From: Podaxis mareebaensis
Taxonomy: Eukaryota > Basidiomycota > Agaricomycetes > Agaricales > Agaricaceae
DNA: 64,000 bases
Assembly (NCBI GenBank): GCA_018524725.1
Contig: JAEUWP010000518.1
Span: 27,003 to 91,002, forward strand
Direction: 5' to 3'
A program made the position numbers and the translations under genes. Position 1 is the stretch's first letter, and every line of letters begins with the position of its first letter. Below the pieces are notes generated by a model. The model saw only the letters and a program-made list of their open reading frames with translations, searched no databases and had not been told where the DNA came from. Positions 1 through 12,481 of the stretch are shown one piece after another.

Positions 1-1227
1 AAGTGTCCGGATGCCGCGACAGATATTTGTCGTAGATGTGCCTCTGATGGCCAGTCGGAATCGAGTTGATCACTGTATCGTAGGCGAATATCACGGAATC
101 CATCTCGAAGAACACGTGCTGCATCCCGCTGGGCTTCGTCATCATCAATCGAGATCTCCTCGCGTTTGCAAGTGACCTGGAAGTCTGGCTGCGACAACAA
201 GTACTTGAAGTGCCACTCTGGTCGACTACAGATCATCCAGAGAATGGGAAACTCCTTCACCGTCCGAACGTGGTCACTGATGAGTTCAATGAACTCGCAC
301 TGGGCCACCTCACTTTTACATTCGTCTAATCCATCCAAGATTATCAATAATGGCTGTTGGATGGTTGACCCGTGCTGGGTCATGATGGTCTGGAAAGGGT
401 CTATAATGAGCTCCTTGAACTGCGTTCGACGATTTTTCTCGAGGATCGTGGAATCATCGGCGAGGAGTTGGGTGACGATGCGTTTGTATACAGGATGTTT
501 GACTGCGAGTTGGTAGGCGAGGGTGGGAATGACGTGGTCTGGATCGTCTCGGTCGTTCAGTCTGGAGAAGAAGAGAGAAGCGCCCAAACAGCCTAGCGCC
601 TTGAATTCCTCGGCGACGGTCTGGGCTACTGCAGATTTGCCAACACCAGCGGGACCCAAGATCCAAATCATCCTCCAATGACGCTTTGGATCGACGACCC
701 AATCGGCTATGCGGCCTCTCAGGCTCTTGCGGGTCTCGGGGTGGCATTTCGGTGGAGGATCACGAGCAGAGGAGTCGACCTCTGCCCCAGACATCCTCTT
801 TTCCGCGAGGTATTGGAAGACTAATAACGAGGTGAGTTATGGCAAACGAGAAGTAGAAGACAACGTATACCTGCTCCTCCGGAGTTGATGATTTGAGAGA
901 TCATGGTCGTATTGTGGAAAACCAAATCATGAGCACCGGTAAAGAAACTAGAAGTATGGGGAACTGTAGTTGCTGGACCTGTAGGCTGTGAATGATCAGA
1001 TTGGTGTGTTCGATATGAGATTACTGACCTGCATGAGGTGGGGTTGAAATTGGAGCGGGAGCATGGACGCAACCAGTGCCTAGATTAGCGGTGGATTGTG
1101 GTGATGGGGGACGGTTGGTTATGGTTGTCGATGCACCGCCAATATTGGGAACCGGTTGTATTTCCACAGTCAGCTCCTTGCGCTTTTTGGAGCGGGTTAC
1201 AAAGGTTTTTATAGTTTCCAGGAGCAT
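1..1227 (-). CDS. NACHT NTPase (STAND/NLR-like), 3' part cut by window edge
   Basis: Three exons are visible on the minus strand: 1227-1029, 978-871 and 820 to beyond 1, with two 50-bp GT-AG introns; all junctions keep the frame. The N-terminus is basic (MLLETIKTFVTRSKKRK). It is followed by a Pro/Thr linker, the motif SSFFTGAHDLVFHNTTM, a helix (FQYLAEKRMSGAEVDSS), CHPETR, the Walker A GPAGVGKSA, the Walker B LLIILDGLDEC and the arginine motif WMICSRPEWHF. These define a NACHT P-loop NTPase of the signal-sensing STAND class, used by fungi in non-self recognition and programmed cell death. It is a distant relative of the five tandem genes at 43-64 kb and shares their intron position just before the helix, but it lacks their N-terminal glycine. 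The C-terminal sensor lies outside the window. The start at 1227 is an inference; an upstream in-frame Met exists at 1437. Confidence 0.85.
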
Positions 1228-1584
1228 TAGTGATAGATGTTCCGGGATAAGATGGGGAGTTGATAAGCGCCGATTGCCCTTCTCTACATATTGTATGCTG
1301 GGTGCAGGTTGGATGTATCCGTGACGTGCAACAGTGTGACAGAAGAATGAGCGTGTGTCCAACTGTCCATAAGTATGTACGTACTTAGACTCCAGGGTTC
1401 TTCCAGAAATAGCCCCAATCAATGTCAATTTCTGCATGTGTCTACCTCTAGACTTCCGGCCATCCCGCCCTCACCATGCTTTGACTTACCTGCACGCCTC
1501 CTTACCATGACGGCCGGCCGATTGAGAGTATGACCAGTCCGATTCTTGTGGGAGCATACAACTGGTAGTCGTCATTTCCAGGTT
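1228..1584. other. Intergenic region, nothing recognised
   Basis: Upstream region of the minus-strand NACHT gene and of the plus-strand decayed gene. No convincing coding or RNA signal is seen. Confidence 0.4.
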
Positions 1585-3200
1585 GAAATACTAGTTCAGC
1601 GTTTTCCGATCCAAGTTCCCTCGGTATCTGTTAGCCCTCCCCCTCTTCGCTGCACACGCTGCCCATGCTATACTCATAGCGCCGCAACGGCGGACCTCCC
1701 CACGGACAGAAGATTACATCCACTCTCTACTTGCACGTTGGAACTCTTCCAGCCTTACTGTAGCCGTAGTAAGGAAGGACAATACCTCTGCCACCGGATG
1801 GAATCACGAGTTTGTGTCCTATGGTATCACAAACCCCTGCGAGGATCCGGTCACCCAAGATACCTTATTCGCCGTCATGTCGAATAAGCATTTCTACCAT
1901 ACTTTGCTAGACCCGGAAAGGGGGAGATACAGACTGGAGCGGGAGACGTGCTTTCATCAGTACGGGACTTGGTGTGTGCCTACTCCTATGTTGGTCTCAT
2001 GACCCCGCATTCATATCGTTCACAGGCAATGTGGACATCAATGCTTCTTAAAGGCGGTCGGCACCCATTTACAAACGAGACGATCATGTAGTACCTTGCT
2101 CAGTTGTCGAACATGCAGTGACAGGTGTCACGGTTTCCGAAGGCAAAGCGCAATACTCCGACCTTGTGCGTCGCTCTCCATCGACCATTTAGGTATGTGC
2201 TTGCCTTACGCCTTGAACAGAGTCCCGAGACTTACGGGCAAGGCCAATGGCACTACTCATACTCGTGGCCACGAAATATTCGCGTATGGCAGCGACAATC
2301 CAGGGTATAAAACCCAAGTAGCACGACTTCCAAATGATATCCTCGCAATCATGTCGTTGAGCAACGACACAAATGGTGGTTGAATAATGCAAGTTGCCAG
2401 GTGGGGAACAATCGATGTCATTTTATTTGGCGATACTGAGTGTGAGGCAGATTGGAATTCCAGGTACCGTGGGTCGCGGATAGACAACCCACTGTTGACT
2501 AACGCTGGTATTAGGTACAAAGAAATATGGTCACCATCTCACGAATCCTCGTACCTCGCCCTTACCATTCGCTTCCACCCTCCGCCCCTCTCGACGCTCT
2601 TGCATCAGGAACATACCATCGCCCGACATACGACACCCTCCACCCTGTTCGCCCCTTCCTCCTCACCCATACCACCCCCACAAACATCGCAAAGCCCCCT
2701 TAATTGGTCTCCCCGTCACTCGCATCCTTTCCCAAACCAATCTCCCCCTCCCAACGTTCATTGTACCCCAAGACTGCTCTTTCTCAATCCACCTCCGTAT
2801 CCAACACTTCAACGCAAACACGTTTACATTAGTGTTCTCTGGTCGAACGCGGAGATTCGGAAACGGGAGGGGTTTACGAGGACCATACCTGCTCCTCGCG
2901 TCAGTCATTCCGATCTGGACATTGGATCAAGGCCGCGGCAAGTCTTGGGTGCCACAGAAGGGGAACGAGTCGAGTGGGAGGGCGATGAGGATATGGCTAT
3001 TGGTCTCGATGAACACTTCGAAATCAAATGGGTGGTAGGGAACGATCGTGAGCTCCAGGGGAAGGGTTGGCGTTTAGGGGTGGGTTTTGGGGTTTGGAGG
3101 GTCCTGATCGGTTGCATCTAGTGGAATTGGGGAGGAGGGAGCGGAGGTTTGGCTTGCGAAAGCATGAGAAAGAGGTAAGAAAGGTGGCATTGAATGGAGT
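1585..3200 (+). pseudogene. Decayed serine beta-lactamase-like (class C/PBP fold) gene
   Basis: Protein-like blocks in the expected order are scattered over several frames. First comes a hydrophobic leader (YLLALPLFAAHAAHA) with no Met before it. Next, about 1690-1970, comes DYIHSLLARWN, then AVVRKD and DPVTQDTLFAVMSNKH, where active enzymes have a Ser-x-x-Lys. About 2250-2385 there is HEIFAYGSDNPGYKTQVARLPND and a Ser-Asn-Asp, the usual 'G-G-x-P-G-F...lPnd...l-s-N-D' segment. After 2387 come FGDTECEADWNSRY and TGTYHRPTYDTL-like pieces, and towards 3100 FRGGFWGLEGPD, typical of the C-terminal barrel. The start codon and the catalytic motif are lost and frameshifts are many, so I call it a pseudogene. 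The family assignment comes from motif memory, not from a search. Confidence 0.55.
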
Positions 3201-3689
3201 CGAGGCGTTGAAAGACACCCATGTGTTATATGGAGCATTCGAACTAGACACCCATATTAATCGGGATTTATATAGGGCAAAGAATGTCAGAGAAGAGGGT
3301 GATTCAAAAATGAACCAATGAAAATGAGCCTTGCAGAAGTCTGGCTTGTCAGAGCGCGAGATTTGGAAAAGGCAGAAATGATGTTTAGCAAGTCAAGATG
3401 TTGTTCAGGAGTAATATGAGGTGTATAGGGGCGTTCGAAGAAGGGTTTACACATGAATGAGGAGTTTAGAGCGCGAGTCACTACTGACAGGAACACGAGG
3501 GAGTGGATGGGACGGGAGAGAGTTCGAATATTGAGTCTGGGAATGAATCCCATGAAGCTTCATAAAAAAACGCTGGCACAAAACTAGATATCAATGGACA
3601 GAAGCCAAAAAAAGTAACATTAACGGAAAATATAGAGACCAGAAGATGAGATGGAGTGTACTTAACTTGTTTCATGATTGCACTCACAT

Positions 3690-3965
3690 ACACTCACAGA
3701 CAGTCCAGACATCAATGCTCCTTAATGGCGGTTCGCAAGTGAGACGATCATCTCCTCCCAGCCGTCAAACTTGTGACACATACTACTGCGAAAAGCAAAG
3801 CACAATACCCTGAAATTGTACGTCTTTTCGATCCTCCCGCACTACCTCCTTCCATCTTCCATTTATTCATGAGCTCGTCTTACACCCCAAATAGAGCCCC
3901 AGATACTAGGACCGCGGTCACGAAATCACCGAGCAAGGCAGCAATGATCCGGAATATATAACCTA
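3690..3965 (+). pseudogene. Second fragment of the decayed beta-lactamase-like gene
   Basis: The stretch from 'cagacatcaatgctcctta' through 'aaagcacaataccctgaaat' repeats, with many differences, the stretch at about 2030-2180 of the pseudogene upstream. Its translation AKSKAQYPEIVRLF matches SEGKAQYSDLVRRS there. It is a short, broken duplicate. The interval 3966-4336 that follows shows nothing I can name. Confidence 0.4.
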
Positions 3966-4336
3966 AGGCCGACAATTCTTCAATGATAACCCCACAAATG
4001 TATCTCCTAACAACAACACAAATAGTGGATTGGAAGTCAACTGACGTCAATTTTTGACGATGCTAGGAGTTAAGTAGACTAGAGTTCCCAGTGCGTGGGT
4101 CGCGGTTATGAACAATCAACTTCTGTATGGATAAGTAGGAAGAGATTGGGCATTGTACCTCAACGCTACTTAAATCCTCACACCTCGTCCTGACCCCGCT
4201 GCAAAATGCAGACGAATAATTAGAAGTGAACTGAAAAAAATGGACAAAGAATACGGCATAAAACGATAGAGGGAAGAGCGGAGCTAAATACATGGGGTAA
4301 TACCTACGGCATTGCATGTCCAGAGGTCAAGGCAAA

Positions 4337-7300
4337 TTATAGATTGGTGAAGCCTTCCTTGACTTCCCTGAGCAACGAGTCGACTTGGACTTCAGTTCGG
4401 GGTCGGCCGTCCCCGCGAGCGACGGTTTCATTATCCTGTGTTAGCTTATCGTGATCGGGGACATTCAGATGCAACGCAATTCTCCTGAGCAAGGATTCCA
4501 ATTTCGAGGTTAGGTGCGCCTCAATATTCGTTCCGAGATCGGCGATGCGAGTTTCGAGACCGGCGGTACGATTCTCGAGAGAGGTGATACGCGACTCCAA
4601 GGTTCCAAACCTCTGGCCGACGGCGGTCTCCAAGGCGTTAACGCGTGCCACGGTGAGATCCACCTTTTCGCGCTCAAAGCGTGCTGGCTCTAGGTTGTGG
4701 AGTCGGATCAGGGGATGACTAGGGCTGTGATCTGCGCAACCCGGGCCATCCTTCTGTATTGGTAATTCTTTCTCCTCGCAATCATTACATATATATGTCT
4801 CTGGTGCTGAACATGCCATCAGTTGTACCCACCAAGGAAGCGGGATGTGAGACTCACAGCAGGTAATGCAAGCCCAGCACGGAATATCCAGGAGCCTGGC
4901 ACAGGAGCCACACAGCAACTCGGAGTCATCTGCCGTGCTACTGCGACGTTCATCAGTCTCATCCATATCCTGGTCCTCCTCGGACAGCAACTCGGTGAAC
5001 ATTTTCTTCAAATTTACGGTCATTTGCCTCGCTCTGTTGATAATCCCGGGGAATGAGTACCCAGGTATGTATTGTCGGGATTTGATCAATGTGTGGCCGA
5101 CAGTGTGACTGAACGTGTCTCGCTCGGCAGGTTTGTTGATGCACTGAGAGCAAAGATCGAACGAGTTGGACATCTCAGGATCCATGCATGTCAAACAAAT
5201 GAAGCGAGGTTCGATGAGGCTCCCACCACACCCATCGCATGTTACGCCGCTATGGAACGTGGTTGAGTATCCAGCTATACAGGGGACAGTCAAAGAACGT
5301 ACTAATGGAATGGTAGCCTGCGCAGAGACCAGACCATAGATTCCACACAAAGACGGATCATTGCCGGTGGCACGCGAAGCTCCAAGACCCGCCAGTTGTC
5401 CTTCTCCTCCCGAGTAAGAGGATTATGAATCGTAAATCTGCGACGGCGCAACCAATGGCGCCTGTAGTAGTCGAGGAATGCACGCCGATCTGCACTCCAG
5501 GCTTGGAAGTAACGTCGGGACCAAAGGTGTCGCCGGACGAGATGCAGGACGGCCTCACGGAGGAACTTCCAACGAGCTTTGGCTTTGTTCTCATCTTCAT
5601 ACAGGATGTGCCGAAACCCCCACACTTCCACAGGGGTACGACGGAATATGAAGGCCTTGATCTTTTTCTTGTGGGCATTACTTTTTGCCGCGCTACTTGC
5701 TGCTTCTTGACCATTTGTCGGAGGGACAATGCTGAATGGATGAGCATCATACGCTTTCCTTGCATCCTCCTTTTGAGAGAAACTTCTCCACTCTCCAATG
5801 AGCTCCTCATCTCTCTCAACTCGCCTCCCGACGAACCTCACCGACTTATCACCGTCACTCGGCATGACCATATCGAACTCATCAGACTCCCCACCTTCAC
5901 CCTTAATCCATCGTCTCCGACCATATACTGAACGGTTCCCAGTGCTCATCACAGCAAATCCCCTCAGCACACGACAATCTTCAGGGTCGATCTCGATCTT
6001 GAGCTGGACCAAACCGAATCCATGACGGGACTTGACTTTTTTCCCTCGGGTATAGACTCGACCAGTCCAATATCCATCAATCGCACTACGGTAGGGATTT
6101 GTGTCGAAGGAGTGAGGTGGCCAGTTCCGCCAAACTATACCATAGTCCGGCTGTGAGTCGGGGTCAGAGAAGATCGGGCTGCCTCTTTCTGGATGCCCAA
6201 AGCTCTCGGGTCCCTCAATCTCTCTCTTAGTCTTCGATGTATTCTGCCAGGTTGTAATGAGGCTTTCTTGAGAGCCATATTTCCGCGGGCTAAGCGCAAA
6301 GTCGTGGTACTACGGACGCCTCTCATTAGTTTTTGTCCACAAGTCAGAGGTTCAATCGTCAGCTTACCATGCCTAAGGAAAACGTTTCCAGGTGTACGTG
6401 AAGATCAACATGTGTTTGTTTGGCGACCGCTGGACAGAGTAATCATAAGCAATCGATGAAAGAATGAGCCGCGTATCCATACCTTTGAGAGTTTGAACGC
6501 GTTCTTCGACAAGATCCAAAATCGACCGAAGGCTTGTAGACATATTTGGGAACTCCTCGGAGTCGACGATGTGCCTGCAGGCATAATGGAAAACTTCGAG
6601 ATGTCGCTTGAGCGTCAGGTATAAGAGAGGAAACAAATACTGCGACGACGCATTAACAGAATCACAGATTTGAAAGACGATTGACATACACGTCCGATCC
6701 TTCTAGGTCCAGTAACGAGTGTAACAGTCGCGGCGCTATCAATATCATACTCTATTCCTGCTAGGTTCTGTCGAAGTCTCTCTTCTTCCGCACCCACGTA
6801 GGCCTCTGTAAGCGAAACGAGCTCTTGGCACACTGGACTGGACTCCTGGCTGGCTCTGGTTGACCGTAGGATGAGTTCTATGACAATGATAGCGCGTTGT
6901 CGAAGATAGCTATCGGCATAACCCCGATTTTCTTGATGGACTTTCTCCCGGAGTCGATCCATCTCTCGGAGGATGAGAATGATCTTATTTTTATAGTCCG
7001 CAAGACTCGTTTCCCAGCCTTTGTGAAGACTGACGTTCAGCCATATCGAATAGAGAAACGGCCAAGAGCTTAACGCTTACCCTTCGCCCAGAATGCAACC
7101 CAGTGCAGTAAGCTTGATTGACGCTGAGCCTAATGACAGAAGGCTGAGAGGAAGCACACACACCTCCAACCCTTCGGACGCTCAACTGCGAATGCATTTG
7201 CTTCATTGATACTCACAAATCCAGTTCCATCATCATCGATAGCCTCCAAAATTGATTGGAGATTGGCAACAGTGAGGTACTGTAGCGCCCATCGATCATC

Positions 7301-8996
7301 GCCTGACGCCGGACGACCGGGAAGAGGCTGGATTGCAGAGCCATTTGTAGCGATCGATGTCGGCTCTGGCGTTGTCACTCTCACTGGGGAGGTTTCACTG
7401 GCTCTTGGGACCATGGCATTGGAAGTGAACTTATCGGTGAAGTAGTCACGAAGGGCCAAGACTAAGTAGCGGGCCTTGACGCTTCCTTTCCAACCCTGTC
7501 AGGCGCCAGGTTAGAGCTGCGTCGGAAAAGCATCTCCATGGGCCAAGAAAACATACCATTTCTTTCCATAGATTTTGCAGATCCTATAATATTCATCAGA
7601 GGGACGAAGGACTTGTCAATTCTCGAAATGGCACATACAGTATCTTTGATCCTGTCATGTCCCCCGGAGAGGAAGCTGACCACATATTCCATGTACTGAC
7701 CCTGTTTCTCCAAGGCTTCCCTGGTGTTACGTTCTTGAATTTCGAGCTTGCGGCCGAAAAGCGTAAAGTTCTTCTCTAACGCCAGGTCTACATCCTCTAA
7801 CAATTCCTTTTGCAACTTCTCCTTGACGGAGTCAATGTGACTGTCGTTGCTAGGACTCTCATCGACCAGGTTGTCCATCGTCTCTCCGGATTTCGCGATA
7901 AGGACTTGAATAAGATCGTCGCGCTCGACAACCGCTTCCGCACCTCCACTCTTTTCAATGAAATCGTGGACCGCCCTTTCGCGTGCGGTTTCCAGCTTCT
8001 CGAATAGCAGATCGAGCTTGCCCTTGATAGACTGAAGGTCAGAGGACTGAGTATCCAACTTCTGGTTGGCTGCATCGACTCCAAGAGCGATGTGGACAGT
8101 AAGAGCCTTATCGAGTTGATCTCGATAGTCCGCAAACTTTGCAGCATAGCCCGCCAAGCGGCCTTGGTAAATCTTGGATTTCAAAGTCTTGGCTATTTGG
8201 TATGAGCCGTAGCCTGAGACAATGAGCGGCGTACCCACCGATAAAGCTCTTCTTCAAGTAGACATCACAAGCCGAGCCACACTCTTTGATGTCTCGCGCG
8301 ATTTGCTTCATCAAAGGTTGCATACGATCTTTCAGGACCATGCCGTCGGGTCCGACCTCGTCTGGATCCTTAACTCGACGCAGCCTGTTCCGTGGTTAAC
8401 CCGGGGGAGGGCGAGAGCAGGCCAAAACGTACTGGAACAGGGTGCACATCATCTGCTGCATCTGAATTTTGACAGCCATGACTTTCTGGTTGTTCTCCCT
8501 CCTCGTCATATCAAGTGTCACCACAAGCTTGAATGCGACGACGGCAACTGATGCGTCTGTGAGCGCGTATCTAAAGGGATAGACTTGAGATCCCAGACGT
8601 ACCTCCGATAAAAGGATGGACTTGACTTAGGCCGTCAAGACCTTTCATTACAACCTTGACCGATTCCGTGAATCCAGATATAGCGCTATCAATGGTTTTA
8701 TTGTCAAGCGACGCAAACCCGGCAGCGGCAGTGGTAATGACGGCACGATTGGCAGTATAGAATTCGTTCACAAACGATAATGTAGGTGATTCGCTGGTAG
8801 ACGCGATAGCATTCCCTACATACATGAAAGAATAACAGTGGGTTTCCGGAGCAGGAGGTAACGATAACCAACACCTACCGATGGCATCGAAGGCTTGCTC
8901 TACCTTACCTGGACCCTCCTTCGAGGCCTCCAGTGTCAGGTAGGCATCGTTCAAAGCAGCTTGCGCGTCAGGAGCGGGGGCAGGTACTGGAGACAT
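4337..8996 (-). CDS. Large EF-hand / double ZZ-type zinc finger protein
   Basis: Fourteen exons give an open frame of about 1,307 residues: 8996-8879, 8815-8603, 8547-8433, 8384-8239, 8213-7639, 7583-7557, 7495-7164, 7112-7081, 7018-6690, 6639-6483, 6372-6368, 6309-5349, 5301-4858 and 4806-4337. Introns are 46-63 bp except for two longer ones around the 5-nt exon (110 and 58 bp). The N-terminal ~150 residues are helical, followed by a coiled coil (DTQSSDLQSIKGKLDLLFEKLET). An EF-hand-like loop (AIDDDGTGFVSINEANAF) precedes the Trp-rich motif GWSLLHWVAFWAKGW. The C-terminus has two Cys-rich ZZ-like fingers (CDGCGG...CLTCMD...CSQC...H...H and CGSCARL...CITC...CNDCEE...H..H) and a final coiled coil. 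ZZ fingers usually bind peptides or histone tails; the EF-hand suggests calcium sensing. The overall function is unknown to me. The 5-nt exon and the intron at 5348-5302 are the least certain junctions. Confidence 0.75.
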
Positions 8997-10035
8997 TAGA
9001 ATCTGATGGCCTGTCACCATGCAATCTTCGTCTGGGGTGCGGTTTTATAGGCATGTTTTGACGCTCGGCAGGACCTTCACTGTGGATTTTGCCACATCTA
9101 TCTGTGGATCCCAATTGGCGAGAGATCCCTGTCACTTCAGGTCCATGGCACAACATGTACGTTAACTTGAAACAAATTCGAAGCCAGGGACCATGGTTCT
9201 AATCCGTCAGTCACCTTTGAATATGATGCCCCACCGGCGGCTTGAGAAAGCCTCTTATACTTAGCTCCGCCAGCATGATGTTCAGCTCCCAGATACCAAA
9301 AGAGGTGACATTTAGGTTCCATTGTCCAAGTTCGGTTGTGAAAGCAGAGCCGCAGAACGCTTGGTAACATTCAAGCTGTTGCTTCTGTTTATAACTCAGT
9401 CCGCATACCTCAATGAAGTATCTTGTGGCGCACTCACCAGAAATACACCACGTCCTAAAGCCCCGTGACATGCGCCATGGGACACGCCCTATGATGAGTA
9501 CCGACAACAACCATGTTACAAGCCATGATCGAAGTGCACGGCCCCTCCATGGGTCCGAGTCTTTTATTGTCGTCGACACTATCCATATGCGGGCCTACAT
9601 AAGACTCATTCCAGCCCTCGGGCAGGTTGCCTGCGTCTCGGCCGCGCGATTTGTGCTCTGAATAAGTACATTCTCACCCCCAGGCTCATATTCTTGTGTC
9701 ACAAAGGATGTACCGCAAATACTTGTTATGGAAAACGTCTGAGAGCAAGGCGGGAATCGCTCCCACCCTCAGAATAGTTCATAGGAGGATGTCCTGGTTT
9801 ATATTGGTGCATCGCCCGTGATTGATACCCCGAAGTCGGTATATGGTGATAGTCCTCGATATAGATCTTCCCTGCATGATTATCCCATTGGACAGTCAAA
9901 GCTTCCTAGATTCCTGAATAGGGGTGTTCGCTGTTAGAAACGCAGGATATATATGCTGAACATCCGATTGGAGAGCATAGAAGATTGGAATCGTACGTTT
10001 CCATAACCTCTGTCTGCCCGTGAGAACCAGGATAC
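8997..10035. other. Mostly non-coding; one weak minus-strand ORF
   Basis: A minus-strand open frame at 9211-9579 contains a hydrophobic stretch (SWLVTWLLSVLIIGRV), but no family is recognised and no clear splice partners are seen. Part of it (9400-9600) resembles the sequence at 10230-10370 on the same strand, so both may be decayed copies of one repeat. Nothing else is supported. Confidence 0.25.
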
Positions 10036-10656
10036 CTAGGGAGGATTTTCACGTTGAATGATAGCGCGGGGGTACGAGTTAGCTCCATCGCTGACACTGG
10101 AGTCGAACACTTGACTTTGCTCGGCAGAGCGGTGGGAGCGGAGAGATGAATGCACGAACTGATCTTGTCGGACGGTGAGGGACAGGGCGCTCCGCCCTGG
10201 CAGAGATTCGCGCACAACGGAAATTTGCCTCTTAAAGCCCCGTTGCACATTCCACAAGGCACACCTCATGGTGAGCATCAGCGAGAACCATCCTCCCTGT
10301 TGCCATTGCAGCGTATACCTGCTTCACAGGTCCTTTACAGGGTCATTATAACCACTTATATGCGCACTTAGATCGAACCTGTCGTAGCTTCAGCCGAGTT
10401 CCATGTTTCTTGGAGACCCTTACCTCTCTTCACGCCCATAACCTCCACTCGATTTCTCCAGCCAGTCATATGCTAGCGTCGCCAAGTTATTGCTTCTGCC
10501 TATAACATTAACGTCAGCATGGCTGTTTCCTAGGTTGTAAGGAGAACGGATGATCCCCGCATCCTTGTGCAGGGGTGCATATACGCGGATGTTTGATTCG
10601 GAAGGAAACGTTGCAAGATCGTCAGGAATCTTGATTAGCAGAACGTGTTGATTCAT
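10036..10656 (-). CDS. Hypothetical two-exon protein
   Basis: Exons 10656-10424 and 10318-10036 join in frame across a 105-bp GT-AG interval to give 171 residues. The first exon reads MNQHVLLIKIPDDLATFPS and continues with ordinary amino-acid composition. The second has WFSLMLTMRCALWNVQRGF. No family, signal peptide or motif is recognised. The second exon resembles degenerate sequence at about 9400-9600, which argues either for a duplicated gene or for a chance frame in a repeat. I keep it only as a candidate. Confidence 0.25.
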
Positions 10657-12481
10657 CGTCCATATGCTGCGTATACTCCCTGATGCCGGTCTTTAAGGTG
10701 AAAAAAGAAAAAGGACTTTATGCAATGGGGGCAGCTTTGGCGTCCAAATTAGTTCTAGGTGGGATATAGCACGTGATGTTGACCCGTTGCCTCGATTGGT
10801 CGCTGGTATCGCCGTTAAGTGATAATGGACTTGAATACCTGCGTGCTTCCCATAAACGATTCAGTTGGGGAAGAAGCTTAATAGTGTCCTATGCGCGACG
10901 TCAGCTGATCAGGGGTACCACATTTATGCAATCAACATTGAGGCGGGACACAAACGGTACAATTTCAATGTTTAGAGCTTTGGGCTGGGCACAATGTACT
11001 GAGAAGACAATAAAAGTCTGCATGAAAGGCAGTATGGGAGTTATGGACTTATGCGATTCAAGAGTCGGAAAAAAACTTTTTTCCTTCTCCGTGAGAACCA
11101 GAGCCTTAGCGGTGTTGTCGAGAGTCAGGTTAGCGCGCAGGATAATGAAAGGGCGGTGTCTGTCCGGAGCAAAATCAACAAACGATTTAAATGAGAACCT
11201 GGTAATCTTCACAACCGAGACCAGTCTAGAATATATCTCTCCCGTTGCCTTAGTCGGCGGAGCTGGAATGAGAGGTAAAAGCGCCGACGGGTCGCATTCC
11301 AAGCGACGACAACTCGCTATGATGCTTGAGTCGCTGGGGAACCATGCCCGTCACGCGTGCCTGAATAAGTGCGCTGCGTGAATGTGGGCAGAGTTTGCAT
11401 AAGACGAGAGTATACCGTGATGGCGTAAAGAGGGTGGGTCATCGCTATTTTCATTGCGGTAGGTTCCATGCGAGTTCGGTACTTTCCCAGCGGAGAAAGA
11501 TGGTTTCTGACTCCGCTTGGCTCTTGCGGGTAGGACGTACTTGCACGGCCGACAAATGTAAATTGAAGTTATCATTTGAGTAATGAAATAGAGGTCCTGT
11601 TTATTTGCTTGATATGAAGGGTATTCGAGATCTTTAAGAGCATTCCTCGATTGATCATTCGGCATGACCTCCCTAATAGAAGAGAGGAACGCCATGTAGC
11701 AGTGCAAGAGAAGTCGAATGGGGAGGCCATGGCATTGCCATATATACATGGGTAATTGGTCTTCTTATCTGGGATCAATAATGCGGCCGTCGTCTGAGAG
11801 GATTTTACACCATTTATGGAAAGTCGTTATCACAGAGCTTTTTGTTGAATCCAATTGGAGTTGTCCATCTTGCGACAAAGAGATCAGTCGCATAGGACAA
11901 GTCATTAATTTCAATTGCTCGAGGACCCGAACGGGATTGAAAACGGTGGAGTTTGAAATAAGCGCCCGGTTGCAGGAATCTTGGCACATAAGGACTCGCA
12001 CAGCAGCTGAGAGTGCTGCGAGTGCTAAATGTGGAGTACGTTCGCTGAACAGTCGCAGATCTCGCAGTTGCGGAGGTGAAGAAGCAACGTGCACTTGGGG
12101 GTGTGAGCGGATGACCCCTGAGGAGCGGTGATGGGACGGGCCGTTTGCCGGAATACGTATCCCTGGGGATTATGAGAGTTTAGCGCCTTTTCCCTGAGTC
12201 AAAGCAGTGAGGTGACACGTTCTGACTTCGTTTTGTTGCCTCGTTGTCCTCAGCGCCCACCTGACGACATCACTCACCCGGGACCGCAGCTGCAGACAAA
12301 CATTTCTAGTCATTCCAGCTACCCTAGTATCACTGCACAGCCTATTACCCCTTGCTATTTACTACTTGTCTTTCATCCGTCTTCGTTACCACTCTCGCCA
12401 CATTGGCTCCCAGACCATCTCTCCTGACCACCACAGCCAGCTCGACTTGCAAGCTGACTCTCTTCCCTGTCATCAACAGCT
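10657..12481. other. No confidently supported gene
   Basis: Open frames occur on both strands, for example plus 10773-11381 and minus 10901-11302, 11351-11749 and 11765-12094, but none has a recognisable motif or a convincing splice chain. The minus-strand frames have the more natural residue composition and could belong to one multi-exon gene. The last ~280 bp are CT-rich and serve as leader to the gene starting at 12482. Confidence 0.25.

Noticed and set aside
454..747. Minus-strand open frame inside the NACHT gene
   Set aside because: It overlaps the true NACHT frame (GPAGVGKSA and DGLDEC) and has Arg/Pro-rich composition typical of a wrong frame.
2387..3121. 244-codon plus-strand open frame taken as an intact gene
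   Set aside because: Its protein-like parts continue into other frames, consistent with a frameshifted beta-lactamase-like pseudogene.
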